Virus record (IMG/VR): IMGVR_UViG_3300008120_007367
Span: 1 to 57,354 of that record
Reading direction: 5' to 3' (one strand)
DNA: 57,354 nucleotides
Origin: a virus
Below, in pieces: positions 27,731-36,426 of the stretch. Each line of letters starts with the position of its first letter. Position 1 is the stretch's first letter. The position numbers and the translations under genes were made by a program. The notes below the pieces were generated by a model. The model was given only the letters and a program-made list of their open reading frames with translations, ran no database searches and was not told where the DNA came from.

Positions 27731-28703
27731 AAAAATACTGATAGATTATGATAGACCTATTAACAATAGAGCTAAATTAGATACTGGTAAACTCTGTAAT
27801 TATAAATGTGAATTTTGTTACTATAAAAATAGTTTGTCTGAGAGAGATGAACTTGATAAAATCTACAAAAGAATAGATTATTTACTTGACTATGGCATAA
27901 AAGAAATCGATCTTAGTGGTGGTGAAAGTAGTGTAGAACCGAATTGGTTTAATATATTAAATTATTGCCAAAATAAATTTGATAGAATTAGTTGCCTTAG
28001 TCACGGAGGTAAATTTAGTGATAAAGAATTTATTCAAAAAAGTTTCGACTTAGGTTTAAGAGAGATACTCTTTAGTCTACATTGTACGGATGAAAGTGTT
28101 CATGATAAAATTGTAGGCAAAAAAGGAGCTTTTAAAAATTTAATTAAAGCTATTGAGAACTCCCACCGTTTAAATATTGAAGTTAGATTGAACACAACTG
28201 TATATCATGAAAACTACAATAAAATAGACACTTCTTTTATAAAATCTTTAAACCCCACCCAAGTTAATTTTATTGCTCTCAATTATTGGAGAGACAATAA
28301 AGATTTTTATCCTATTGATTACGGAACAATTTGTTCCTATGTTTCAAATTATATTGATGACCTTAAGGACTCAACCGAAGTTAATGCTAGATATTTTCCT
28401 TATTGTTTTATGCCATCAAAAGAAAAATATATAAAAAACCATTATCATCATATATATGACTTTAAAGATTGGAATAAAGCGGTTTATAGTGGAACATTAG
28501 ACACTAAAAAAAATTATACGCACAATGAAAAAGTAGAACATTCTTTCTCTGAAGCGGAACGAATGAGAATTTATAGTTACTTTAAAACCGAAGAATGTAC
28601 AAAGTGTAAATATTTTTATATATGTGATGGTATAGAAAATGAACTTAAAGATAAAGTTAGTCCAAATCCTGTTTTTGGAGAAAAGATAAGATTAATATGG
28701 TAA
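27711..28703 (+). CDS. Radical SAM protein 5
   Basis: ATG 27711 is preferred to the TTG at 27687 because it starts just before the conserved region; the product is 330 aa. The cluster motif C29-NYK-C33-EF-C36 and LSGGESSVEP are clear. ILFSLHCTDESVHDKIVG resembles the strand/helix of MoaA- and SPASM-like radical SAM barrels. The C-terminus holds CTKCKYFYIC, a possible auxiliary-cluster segment. It overlaps the gene before (20 nt) and the GT2 gene after (7 nt). The substrate is unknown; the surroundings are carbohydrate genes. Confidence 0.84.
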   Translation: MNKLSVKKILIDYDRPINNRAKLDTGKLCNYKCEFCYYKNSLSERDELDKIYKRIDYLLDYGIKEIDLSGGESSVEPNWFNILNYCQNKFDRISCLSHGGKFSDKEFIQKSFDLGLREILFSLHCTDESVHDKIVGKKGAFKNLIKAIENSHRLNIEVRLNTTVYHENYNKIDTSFIKSLNPTQVNFIALNYWRDNKDFYPIDYGTICSYVSNYIDDLKDSTEVNARYFPYCFMPSKEKYIKNHYHHIYDFKDWNKAVYSGTLDTKKNYTHNEKVEHSFSEAERMRIYSYFKTEECTKCKYFYICDGIENELKDKVSPNPVFGEKIRLIW

Positions 28704-29383
28704 ACATTGATTTATCTATTTTAATACTTACGCATAATAGGCCTAAACTTTTTGAAAGAAGTTTAAATTCAATTTTATCATATTTAACTCCAAAAATAGA
28801 AGTAATTGTAAATAATGATAGTTCTGATATAAAAGAAATTGAAAATACTAATGTAAATTATTATTATGAAAAATTTAATAATATATCAAGTGTATATGAA
28901 TTTTTATTTCTTAAGTCTAAAGGAAAATATATTTATTTTTTGGAAGATGATGACTATTTGAGGAAGCAATTTTTCGAACAAAGTTTTGATGCTGATATTA
29001 TAGCTGGAAATTATTGTCCTACCTATAAGCCAGATAATACTTTTGAAATAATAAATTTGTTTAAAGATGAAGTTATACACGATAAATGTGAATTTTTAAA
29101 TAAATTAAACTTAGAACATTTACAATTAGGACAATTTATATTTAAAAGAAGTGTAATTGAAGATTTTTATTTTGGAATAGATAACAATATTCATAATGAT
29201 ATTAGACTGGTCTATCACGCTTCACAAAAGTCGAAGAAATTTAGAATGACCAATAAAGTATTTTACTACCAAACAAAAGATGGTAATGATAATATTTCTT
29301 TTCCTGGAACAAAAAAAAGTATAAACGTAACGGCATCTTTGGACTTTTTAAAAAATTATGAAATACAAAATACAACATCATAA
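28697..29383 (+). CDS. Family 2 glycosyltransferase
   Basis: GT2 enzymes transfer a sugar from a nucleotide donor with a GT-A fold. The 228-aa protein starts with the usual strand and nucleotide-binding segment (LSILILTHNRPKLFERSLNSIL) and IEVIVNNDSS. It has the metal-binding acidic motif E83-D-D-D86 in YFLEDDDYL. It is on the short side for the family, so the acceptor-binding C-terminal part is small. ATG 28697 overlaps the radical SAM gene by 7 nt and the following radical SAM gene by 26 nt. Confidence 0.82.
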   Translation: MVNIDLSILILTHNRPKLFERSLNSILSYLTPKIEVIVNNDSSDIKEIENTNVNYYYEKFNNISSVYEFLFLKSKGKYIYFLEDDDYLRKQFFEQSFDADIIAGNYCPTYKPDNTFEIINLFKDEVIHDKCEFLNKLNLEHLQLGQFIFKRSVIEDFYFGIDNNIHNDIRLVYHASQKSKKFRMTNKVFYYQTKDGNDNISFPGTKKSINVTASLDFLKNYEIQNTTS

Positions 29384-30260
29384 AGATCAAGATCCGGATC
29401 ATATTAATATTCATTGGGATAGTCTTACTATTTGTCAACTCAAGTGTTCTTATTGTTACGCTAGAAATGAGTATGGTAAAGAATGGGGTAAACTATCTAG
29501 TAAAAAAACAATTGATGCTGTATTGGATGCTTTAAATCGAAGTAGTTTGAATTTTAATTTGGGTTTGTTGGGTGGCGAACCAACTTTAGGTCCTTATTAT
29601 TACCATATTTTAGACTCAATCAGTAAAATGGAGAAATTTAATTGGGTTTATGTTGTAACAAATGCTGAAAAGGATTTGACACTTCACCCACATTATGATA
29701 AACTGGCTTTCCTATTCAGTTACCACCCGGCCGATTGTACGGATGAAAATAGATTTCTCAATAATATACATCATATGCTGGGTAGAGGTTATAAATGTAA
29801 AGTGAATGTTATGCTTCACCATGATAAAAGTTTATGGCCAAAAATAAAAAATATGTTTGAAACTTTGGAAAAAATACCCAATTTAAAAATACATCCACAC
29901 TTTTTATATGGTAATAGTATCACTAAATTGTTTAACTATAGAAAAGATTTTTGGGAATATTTTTCTTTTTTAGAGTCGTATGAAAAAGAATTAAAATATG
30001 ATGATGATTTTTTTAATGATTATATTATATTTAGGGATAAATTAACCAATTTTAAAGGATGGAATTGTTACAACAATAATTATGAAATTGACGTTAGAGG
30101 TAACGTTGTTAAATTTTGTATGCCAAAAACTGATAATATTAATCTCATAAGCAATAGAGATTTTTTTAAAAATATAACCAAAACTGTTCCTATGGTTTGT
30201 CCACATAAAGCTTGCAATTGTGATGGTCTTTTAAAACAATTAAAAATTAAAAATGAGTAA
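29358..30260 (+). CDS. Radical SAM protein 6 (short, twitch-like C-terminus)
   Basis: The 300-aa product carries C26-QLK-C30-SY-C33 and LLGGEPTLGP. The C-terminal half contains Cys-X10-Gly-X4-Cys (VRGNVVKFC), then CPHKACNC before DGLLKQLK. This matches the layout of proteins 3 and 8, so the three probably share a subfamily and one auxiliary cluster. FLFSYHPADC is close to the YASFHPEY and VSFHYLE segments at the same place in proteins 3 and 8. The start overlaps GT2 by 26 nt and the stop overlaps protein 7 by 8 nt. Confidence 0.85.
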   Translation: MKYKIQHHKDQDPDHINIHWDSLTICQLKCSYCYARNEYGKEWGKLSSKKTIDAVLDALNRSSLNFNLGLLGGEPTLGPYYYHILDSISKMEKFNWVYVVTNAEKDLTLHPHYDKLAFLFSYHPADCTDENRFLNNIHHMLGRGYKCKVNVMLHHDKSLWPKIKNMFETLEKIPNLKIHPHFLYGNSITKLFNYRKDFWEYFSFLESYEKELKYDDDFFNDYIIFRDKLTNFKGWNCYNNNYEIDVRGNVVKFCMPKTDNINLISNRDFFKNITKTVPMVCPHKACNCDGLLKQLKIKNE

Positions 30261-31011
30261 GATTGTTGAATGGGAAATTACACTTAAATGTAATTATAAA
30301 TGTGAGTATTGTACAAATTTGGATCCTAGTATGCGACCAGAATTGACTGAAGAAAAAATAAAAGATTTTATAAAAAAATTAGGTGAGACATATCCCGGTG
30401 TAGAAATATTTATTTTTGGAGGGGAACCATTTGTTCATCCAAAAATAAATTTTATAATAAAAACATTTAATGAATATAATATTCCATTTGTTATACAGAC
30501 GAACTTCAGTAGTTATAGTAGAAAAACAATTCAAAAAATAAAAGATCCATTTAAAATTAATATAAGTGTTCATCCTACAGAAACGTCTATAGAAGATATA
30601 GTTCAGGGATTAAAAGATACTAAAGTTAATATTAAAACTATAGATGTGATGTACACCGGTAAAGAAGCTATAGATTATTATTTTGCAGTAAAAAAATCTT
30701 TAGACCACGACAATTTATTTTTAACTCCAGTAACAGACTTTGGTGATGGTCATAGTGATACTTTACTCGCACAATATCTTTCTTTAAAAAACAATTTAAT
30801 GTATCGAAAAATAATTAAATTTGAAGATATTGAAAGACTAGGTAAACAACGAAGTGATCTTTGGATAGATTCTAATTTTAACACTTTTGGAAAACCTTGT
30901 TTATATAAAGATAAATACTTCCTCTACTCACCCAACTTAGATTTGTATAACTGTTGTTATAGAATCAAAGTCAACAAATTGTGCCCGAAAACAAAATGTT
31001 TTCTAATGTAA
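30253..31011 (+). CDS. Radical SAM protein 7 (compact)
   Basis: At 252 aa this is the shortest of the set. C13-NYK-C17-EY-C20 and FGGEPFVHPK define the SAM cluster, and NISVHPTET the following barrel strand. The C-terminal cysteines (PCLYKD, NCCYRI, CPKTKC) are many but not arranged as SPASM. TTNLDPSMRPELTEE after the cluster resembles activating-enzyme-like short proteins. It overlaps protein 6 by 8 nt, and a U32-like gene follows 1 nt after its stop. Confidence 0.84.
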   Translation: MSKIVEWEITLKCNYKCEYCTNLDPSMRPELTEEKIKDFIKKLGETYPGVEIFIFGGEPFVHPKINFIIKTFNEYNIPFVIQTNFSSYSRKTIQKIKDPFKINISVHPTETSIEDIVQGLKDTKVNIKTIDVMYTGKEAIDYYFAVKKSLDHDNLFLTPVTDFGDGHSDTLLAQYLSLKNNLMYRKIIKFEDIERLGKQRSDLWIDSNFNTFGKPCLYKDKYFLYSPNLDLYNCCYRIKVNKLCPKTKCFLM

Positions 31012-31012
31012 T

Positions 31013-31846
31013 ATGAGATATCTTTTAGCCGGAGCTTTTAGTAAGTTTGTTCCCTTAATAAAATTTTTAAGTCAAAACATAGTCGATTCTAAAGAGTTGG
31101 TGGTTTATGACGGCATTAATAAATGTAAATGGAATGGAGGTAGAATAAACAGGGATGTTTATTATAAAGATAATTTGATAGAATATTATTATAGTAAGAA
31201 TATCAAGATTGCTTTAACATTTAGTAATCATAATATTGATTTGACTGACGAATTGGGAAATCATTTACTGGAGAAATTTCACAAAAAAGGAAATGCTTTA
31301 ATTATTGTGAATGATGACTTGAGAAAATATGTTAGAGAAAAATTTCCATTATACGATTTAATTTACAGTATTACTGGAATGGGACTATTAAACATACCTT
31401 TACAAGATAAAGATATAGAATTTTATAAAAAATTGGAAGAAAATTATGATTGGATCGTTCCTAGGTTTGAACACATATTTGATCCTAGGTCTAACGAACT
31501 GGACAAAACAAAGTGGGAAGTAATGCTGAATGATACTTGTGTTTATGGATGTAAACATTGGGATGCACACTTCAAGGCAATTGCAGATGAAAATACCGCC
31601 GGTAGACCGTATAGTAAGGAAGTGGAAGAATGTTGGCTTCCTAAGTTTGATTTCAACAAAGATAGTAAATATGAATGTATGGATATAAAACCATTAGCGA
31701 TGGAAAAATTAATAAAAGATGGAGTTAGGAGTTTTAAAATTACTGGTAGAGAAATGAAAGATGATGAATACTATGGAGAATTAATGAGATTCGTTTTAAA
31801 TAGCAAATCTGTTAATATTGTAAAATGGCCAACTGGGAAAAAATAA
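31013..31846 (+). CDS. U32-like Fe-S protein A
   Basis: The 277-aa product has two signatures of the U32 family: LNDTC-VYG-C followed by an H six residues on (C176, C180, H186), and GVRSFKITGREMK at about residue 240. A third and fourth cysteine (EECWLP, YECMD) lie between. Members such as UbiU/UbiV and TrhP/RlhA bind a [4Fe-4S] cluster and perform or assist oxygen-independent hydroxylation. The N-terminal segment KCKWNGGRIN is shared with the paralogue at 34093. The end overlaps the next radical SAM gene by 22 nt. Calling it U32-like is fairly secure; its substrate is not known. Confidence 0.65.
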   Translation: MRYLLAGAFSKFVPLIKFLSQNIVDSKELVVYDGINKCKWNGGRINRDVYYKDNLIEYYYSKNIKIALTFSNHNIDLTDELGNHLLEKFHKKGNALIIVNDDLRKYVREKFPLYDLIYSITGMGLLNIPLQDKDIEFYKKLEENYDWIVPRFEHIFDPRSNELDKTKWEVMLNDTCVYGCKHWDAHFKAIADENTAGRPYSKEVEECWLPKFDFNKDSKYECMDIKPLAMEKLIKDGVRSFKITGREMKDDEYYGELMRFVLNSKSVNIVKWPTGKK

Positions 31847-32898
31847 AAGTAGTTAGAAAAAAAGAGGACATGCAAGTTGGGCAAATAAAGCCTAAATGTT
31901 CTTACAAGGTTTTACAATTAAACAACAGTTCAATAATGGAGTCTAAGTATGTCGTTACATTTAGAATTACTGAAGCGTGCGACCTCAAATGTAATTATTG
32001 TCACTGGCATAGTGGTAAACATTACAAATACGAAGATATTATAAAAACGATTGATAAGATATTTGAATTCTTACAAAAAAATAAATTAAAGTCTGTTCTG
32101 TTTTACTATCATGGTGGAGAACCAACAACACATCCTAAGATAGTTGATATTCTGAAGTATATTCATGATAAGGGAAAACAAACAAATATTATTGCGTCTA
32201 ATGAGATGCAAACCAATTTGACTTTAAAAGAATCAAAGTTAAAAGAAATACTACCATATTGTGACCTTTTTAATGTAAGCTTTCATTACTTGGAATTAAA
32301 AAGATTAAAAAAATTTAATAATTTTAATCACAATTGGAATCTTTTAAAAGAAATGAATGTGGAGATTCATAATTTAGATATCATGTTGGAGAATGTGGAG
32401 AGAACTCATTTATTTTATAATGGAGAAATTATTGAAATATATCCAGATGAGTTCTATAGTAGTATTGTAGATTATCTGAAATATGATAAAATTGTTAATA
32501 GTGAAATGATATATGGATTTTGTCACTACAAATACCCTCCAGAAATCGAAGCTAAACATATGGAGTTTTATAAAAAATATAATAAAACAGAACAGAAATA
32601 TCTTATAGATGATGTTGAGTATACCACGAATGATTTATTTAAATTCGGTATAGATGCTAGAGGTTGGCATTGTGCAGCCGGTAATGAAAGTATAACAATT
32701 AATGGTGATGGTAATGTTTTTAATTGTGGTATTCATATGACAAACTACATACGAGAAAGTTCTCCAGAAAAAGCATATACAAATTTAGTACATGATGAAA
32801 TTGGGGTAACAAAATTAACTTTATTATATAAAACTGGCACAATATGCCGTTGGGATTATTGTGGCGGCGATTTTTACTTAAGTAGAAAACCCAAATGA
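31825..32898 (+). CDS. Radical SAM protein 8
   Basis: The 357-aa product has a 50-residue N-terminal extension before C52-DLK-C56-NY-C59, then YYHGGEPTTHPK. The C-terminus has Cys-X12-Gly-X4-Cys (INGDGNVFNC) and ICRWDYCGGDFYLSR, an arrangement like that in proteins 3 and 6. The NVSFHYLE barrel strand is kept. The start overlaps the U32-like gene by 22 nt. The downstream oxygenase gene begins 12 nt after the stop, with GAGG spanning the stop region. Confidence 0.86.
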   Translation: MANWEKIKVVRKKEDMQVGQIKPKCSYKVLQLNNSSIMESKYVVTFRITEACDLKCNYCHWHSGKHYKYEDIIKTIDKIFEFLQKNKLKSVLFYYHGGEPTTHPKIVDILKYIHDKGKQTNIIASNEMQTNLTLKESKLKEILPYCDLFNVSFHYLELKRLKKFNNFNHNWNLLKEMNVEIHNLDIMLENVERTHLFYNGEIIEIYPDEFYSSIVDYLKYDKIVNSEMIYGFCHYKYPPEIEAKHMEFYKKYNKTEQKYLIDDVEYTTNDLFKFGIDARGWHCAAGNESITINGDGNVFNCGIHMTNYIRESSPEKAYTNLVHDEIGVTKLTLLYKTGTICRWDYCGGDFYLSRKPK

Positions 32899-32910
32899 GG
32901 ATTGATAATT

Positions 32911-33513
32911 ATGTCAGAAATAATTTCATTGTTTCCAATTAATGTTTTAGTTGAAAAAATAAATGTCGATTGGAATAAAGATAAAGTGATAGAACACATT
33001 GAGAACTATTTAAAAAAACAATGTAAAACTGGAGAAGTAGGAGAAGATTTACACAAACAAGAAGTATTCAGTCCAATAGTAAAATTTATGAATGATAGTG
33101 TAAACAACTATTGGAAATTATTAAATTATTCCAATCATTTTCCAATTGAAATGACAAGTATGTGGGCTAATAGACATGATAGACATCATGATAGACCACA
33201 TGATTTGGATGTTGATGGACCTGCAATTATATCAGCTGTTTTTTATGTTCAAAAAGAAAGTTCTCAAATGGGAAATTTATATTTTGGAAATCCCATTGAA
33301 TTAATTTGGCAAACACAACCACTATCCGAATCGAGGCGCCATGAAAATAGATATTTTGAATTTGATGGTAGAACTGGTGATTTAATTTTTTTCCCTAGTT
33401 GGTTACAACACGGCATAAGGCAAAATAAAACCGATATACCTAGATATTCTATAGCTGCAAACTTTGAATTGAGAGGTATTAAAATGATTAAACAATTGTC
33501 TAAGAAAAAATGA
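32911..33513 (+). CDS. 2OG-Fe(II) oxygenase-like protein (TIGR02466 type)
   Basis: ATG 32911 is chosen over the TTG at 32902 because the GAGG at 32897-32900 is one base from the latter. The product is 200 aa. The pattern MWANRHDRHHDRPHD, a following AVFYVQK, GNLYFGNP, then GDLIFFPSWLQHGI and PRYSIAANF matches the putative 2-oxoglutarate-dependent oxygenase family common in marine T4-like phages. Candidate iron ligands are an N-terminal His/Asp pair and the His in WLQHG; the Arg in PRYS would bind 2-oxoglutarate. It may hydroxylate a product of the neighbouring enzymes. It overlaps the next gene by 4 nt. Confidence 0.75.
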   Translation: MSEIISLFPINVLVEKINVDWNKDKVIEHIENYLKKQCKTGEVGEDLHKQEVFSPIVKFMNDSVNNYWKLLNYSNHFPIEMTSMWANRHDRHHDRPHDLDVDGPAIISAVFYVQKESSQMGNLYFGNPIELIWQTQPLSESRRHENRYFEFDGRTGDLIFFPSWLQHGIRQNKTDIPRYSIAANFELRGIKMIKQLSKKK

Positions 33514-34091
33514 AAGTGTCTTTGACAGGTTGGAACGGTTTTCTTTCTAAAAAATTGAGAGAAAGAACAGAAATAAAATGGCAAGAAGATGTGAATGGTA
33601 GTGATATACTTTTTCTTATGGGCAGTCCTACGTTTACGGGTTCTACTTTGGATAAAAACGATTCTCAAGTTATGCACAATTATGTAAAAAATACAATTAA
33701 TAAAATAGACTCCTATTCAAACCCTATTATTTTTGCTAGTACCACTGGTGTGAATGATATTGATTTAAATCATTCGGGAACAACTTGTTATAATTTGTGT
33801 AAACTTTACATTGAAAATTATATAATGAATAAATGTGAAAATTGGATGATATTACGTATTGGCACTATTATATCCGATAATAAGTATGATATTGATAAAA
33901 TGCGTTTCGATAGAATACAACAGAGAATGCTCAAAAATGATTTTACAAACATAGAGTTTGAAGATAATTATCTATTTGTAGATGAATTTGTAAATACTAC
34001 AATTAATAATATTTTAAACTTTAATATTGGTATAGTTCATTATAAACTAACAAAAATGACTTTACCAAAATTAATGCTTTTAGGAAAGTAA
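33510..34091 (+). CDS. Short NAD(P)-dependent epimerase/SDR protein 1
   Basis: The 193-aa product starts with the dinucleotide loop LTGWNGFLS (GxxGFL type) and has FASTTGV, then the catalytic pair in CYNLCK (Tyr-x3-Lys), followed by LRIGTI. Extended SDRs usually have about 300 residues; here the substrate-binding half is much reduced. It overlaps the oxygenase gene by ATGA and is followed 1 nt later by the second U32-like gene. Probably alters a nucleotide sugar or related ketone; the reaction cannot be told. Confidence 0.7.
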   Translation: MKVSLTGWNGFLSKKLRERTEIKWQEDVNGSDILFLMGSPTFTGSTLDKNDSQVMHNYVKNTINKIDSYSNPIIFASTTGVNDIDLNHSGTTCYNLCKLYIENYIMNKCENWMILRIGTIISDNKYDIDKMRFDRIQQRMLKNDFTNIEFEDNYLFVDEFVNTTINNILNFNIGIVHYKLTKMTLPKLMLLGK

Positions 34092-34092
34092 A

Positions 34093-34953
34093 ATGATTAC
34101 AGTAAAGGTCGGAGGAGCTGTACAAAAATATAAAAACATATTGATGTTTAATGTTAAAAATAGGTCTTTAATTGATGGTCTACAAATGATTTATTATGAT
34201 ATGCCTAATAGTTGTATTTGGAATGGCGGCAGAATTAATAGAAATATAGAATTAACTCAAAATATAATAGATACTTACAATCAACAAAAATTTGGATTAG
34301 ATTTAGGTTTTACCAATCAAGTCATAATTGATGTTGGAGATGAAGTTGGAAATTATTTGTTGGAAATGGTTTATTCGAATAATCCAAATAAATTGCATGG
34401 TGTTATTTTAGTAAGTGAAACATTAAGAAGATATTTACGTAAAAATTTTCCAGAATTTAAATTAACTTATAGTATCACTGGTCATCCGACTACCGATCAA
34501 TTAAATTTTGAGGGATATTATAAAGAACTTGAAGAAAAATATGATATAATTGTACCAAAATATAGTCATTTAGATAATATATTACCTCTAATGTATGAAA
34601 ATAAGTTAGACGCATCCAAATATGAAATACTGGTTAATGACAACTGTAATGTCACTTGCCAATTTTACTCCGAACATTTTGCACAAATATCACATTTAAA
34701 TTCTATTATAGAATTTCCTTGGGAAAAACAACACGAACTTAGTTATCAAGTCGAAATAAAACCTAAACTAAAATCTGGTCCAATTAAAAAAGAACCGAAT
34801 TGTATTCAAGGTGATCTTCTGGTCAATAATTTACAAAGATTTTATGATGCTGGAGTAAGAAACTTTAAAATTAGTGGTAGAGATTTAGAAGATATTGATT
34901 TCGAACATCAATTACCAAAACATTTAAGAGAAATAAAATCTATACATGTATAA
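34093..34953 (+). CDS. U32-like Fe-S protein B, paralogue of protein A
   Basis: The 286-aa product shares with the gene at 31013 the segments CIWNGGRIN, DEVGNYLLE, LRRYLRKNFP, YSITG, VNDNC-NVT-C (C185, C189, with H195), EPNC and VRNFKISGRDLED. The last is the U32 family's fKi-GR motif. Cysteines at the same places suggest the same Fe-S cluster. The two copies are far from identical, so the duplication is old; in UbiU/UbiV two U32 proteins act as a heterodimer, which could apply here. It overlaps the glycosyltransferase gene by 8 nt. Confidence 0.65.
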   Translation: MITVKVGGAVQKYKNILMFNVKNRSLIDGLQMIYYDMPNSCIWNGGRINRNIELTQNIIDTYNQQKFGLDLGFTNQVIIDVGDEVGNYLLEMVYSNNPNKLHGVILVSETLRRYLRKNFPEFKLTYSITGHPTTDQLNFEGYYKELEEKYDIIVPKYSHLDNILPLMYENKLDASKYEILVNDNCNVTCQFYSEHFAQISHLNSIIEFPWEKQHELSYQVEIKPKLKSGPIKKEPNCIQGDLLVNNLQRFYDAGVRNFKISGRDLEDIDFEHQLPKHLREIKSIHV

Positions 34954-35746
34954 CTATGCGATAGTGTTTTCGGTTGAAAATAAAAAAAAATTAAATTACG
35001 AAAAATTGTCTATAATACTTTCAACTAGCATCAGAGAACATTTACCTGATATTGATGTGTACTGTGGTTGTTTTACAAGTAATACTATTAGTGACGAAAC
35101 AAAAAAACATTTAAAAAAATTAAATGTAAATATTCAAGAAATTGATATTTTTAACGAGAGAGATGGTGATGACTCTTTTTATTTAAGATTGTATACAAAA
35201 TATTTTTTTTCCAAAACTTTATTAAATTCTTATGATTATCTAGTTTACGTTGATGTTGACACTTTATTTTTAAAACCGTTAAACTTTGATTTTGATCCTT
35301 TAGATAATATTGTACTAGTAGAAACAATACCCAATTGGGTTAAAAAACATGAGTCGAAGAATACTTATGTTCCAGAGGGAAATTTGTATTATAATTGGAT
35401 ACAGATATTAAACCATAAAAACAAATTTCTATATGATATAGATTTTTCCGATATAAGTTTTTTAGAAAGTAAAATGGCTGATAGTTTTATATCCAAAAGA
35501 ATAGACAATTCTGGATTAAAATTAATTGAACAGAATATAGGAGCCAACCACTGTTTAAAGCCTATAACAGAAAAAACACAAATAATACACTACGATGATT
35601 TGGATTATGATGGTTGTTTTATTGATTTGGAAGATTTATATCCAGAAACTTACAAAAAATATAAATTATTAATAGAACAAATTTTAAATTTGAAAATAAC
35701 CAATATTAAAGATTATTATAAAAATATAAGAGATTTATATTCATGA
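34946..35746 (+). CDS. GT8-like glycosyltransferase
   Basis: The 266-aa protein has the GT-A layout of family 8 and glycogenin-like enzymes: an N-terminal strand AIVFSVENKK, then LRLYTKYFF, and the metal-binding motif D103-V-D105 in YLVYVDVDTLFLKPL. A C-terminal His in IIHYDD may complete the metal site. It probably transfers a hexose from a UDP-sugar. It overlaps the U32-like gene by 8 nt and the transketolase gene by ATGA. Confidence 0.72.
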   Translation: MYNYAIVFSVENKKKLNYEKLSIILSTSIREHLPDIDVYCGCFTSNTISDETKKHLKKLNVNIQEIDIFNERDGDDSFYLRLYTKYFFSKTLLNSYDYLVYVDVDTLFLKPLNFDFDPLDNIVLVETIPNWVKKHESKNTYVPEGNLYYNWIQILNHKNKFLYDIDFSDISFLESKMADSFISKRIDNSGLKLIEQNIGANHCLKPITEKTQIIHYDDLDYDGCFIDLEDLYPETYKKYKLLIEQILNLKITNIKDYYKNIRDLYS

Positions 35747-36426
35747 AAAAAGAAATTTTAGAATATTCTTTTGAAAAAGATGTTGCTCATATACCTTCAG
35801 CTTTATCAATGTCGGACTATATTGAGGAGTTGTTTAGTGAAAAATTAGTAACACCTGACGATAAAATAATAATAGGAAAACCTTTTGGAGCTCAAGCCTA
35901 TTATATAATATGGAAAAAAATGGGATATTTGGATGATATACATAAATTAAGTCCTGTTTTAAAAATGAGTGAAGTTGATTTTGTAGATTTTTCTGAAGAA
36001 ACTATGGGAGATTCATTGGGTATAGCAGCAGGCATAGCTCTAACTACAGAAAAATTAGTTTGGGTAAATCTATCTGATGCAACTTTACAAATGGGACCAA
36101 CACTTGAAGCAATACAGTTTATAGGACAAAATTGTTTAAAGAATGTTTTAGTAACAGTTGATTATAATGGAACTCAAGTAACGGGGTATACAAAAGATAT
36201 AATTAATACTGATCCTATCGTAGACATGTTTAGAGGATATAATTGGGAAGTATTTCATGATTTGAACAATTTTAGTATTGGTAAAAAGCCTAAAGTTTTT
36301 ATTATGAAAACAATTAAAGGTAATGGAATACCAAGCATGGAAAAGGATATAAAAAAATGGCATTACAGGAAAATACAATCACAAGAAGAATTACAGTCGT
36401 TGGTGCAGGAACTTCAGGTTATTTAA
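35743..36426 (+). CDS. Transketolase, N-terminal (PP domain) subunit
   Basis: The 227-aa product corresponds to the diphosphate-binding half of transketolase. HIPSALSMSDYIE matches the entry of the domain and GDSLGIAAGIAL the cofactor region. SDATLQMGPTLEA stands in place of GDGxxxEGxxxEA. VTVDYNGTQVTG and KTIKGNGIPSMEKDIKKWHYR follow. The Asp and Asn that hold Mg2+-thiamine diphosphate remain, although the flanking GDG is altered. The partner half is at 37669, with a halogenase gene in between. Its 3' end overlaps the halogenase by 70 nt. Likely moves a two-carbon unit in building an unusual sugar. Confidence 0.78.
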   Translation: MKKEILEYSFEKDVAHIPSALSMSDYIEELFSEKLVTPDDKIIIGKPFGAQAYYIIWKKMGYLDDIHKLSPVLKMSEVDFVDFSEETMGDSLGIAAGIALTTEKLVWVNLSDATLQMGPTLEAIQFIGQNCLKNVLVTVDYNGTQVTGYTKDIINTDPIVDMFRGYNWEVFHDLNNFSIGKKPKVFIMKTIKGNGIPSMEKDIKKWHYRKIQSQEELQSLVQELQVI

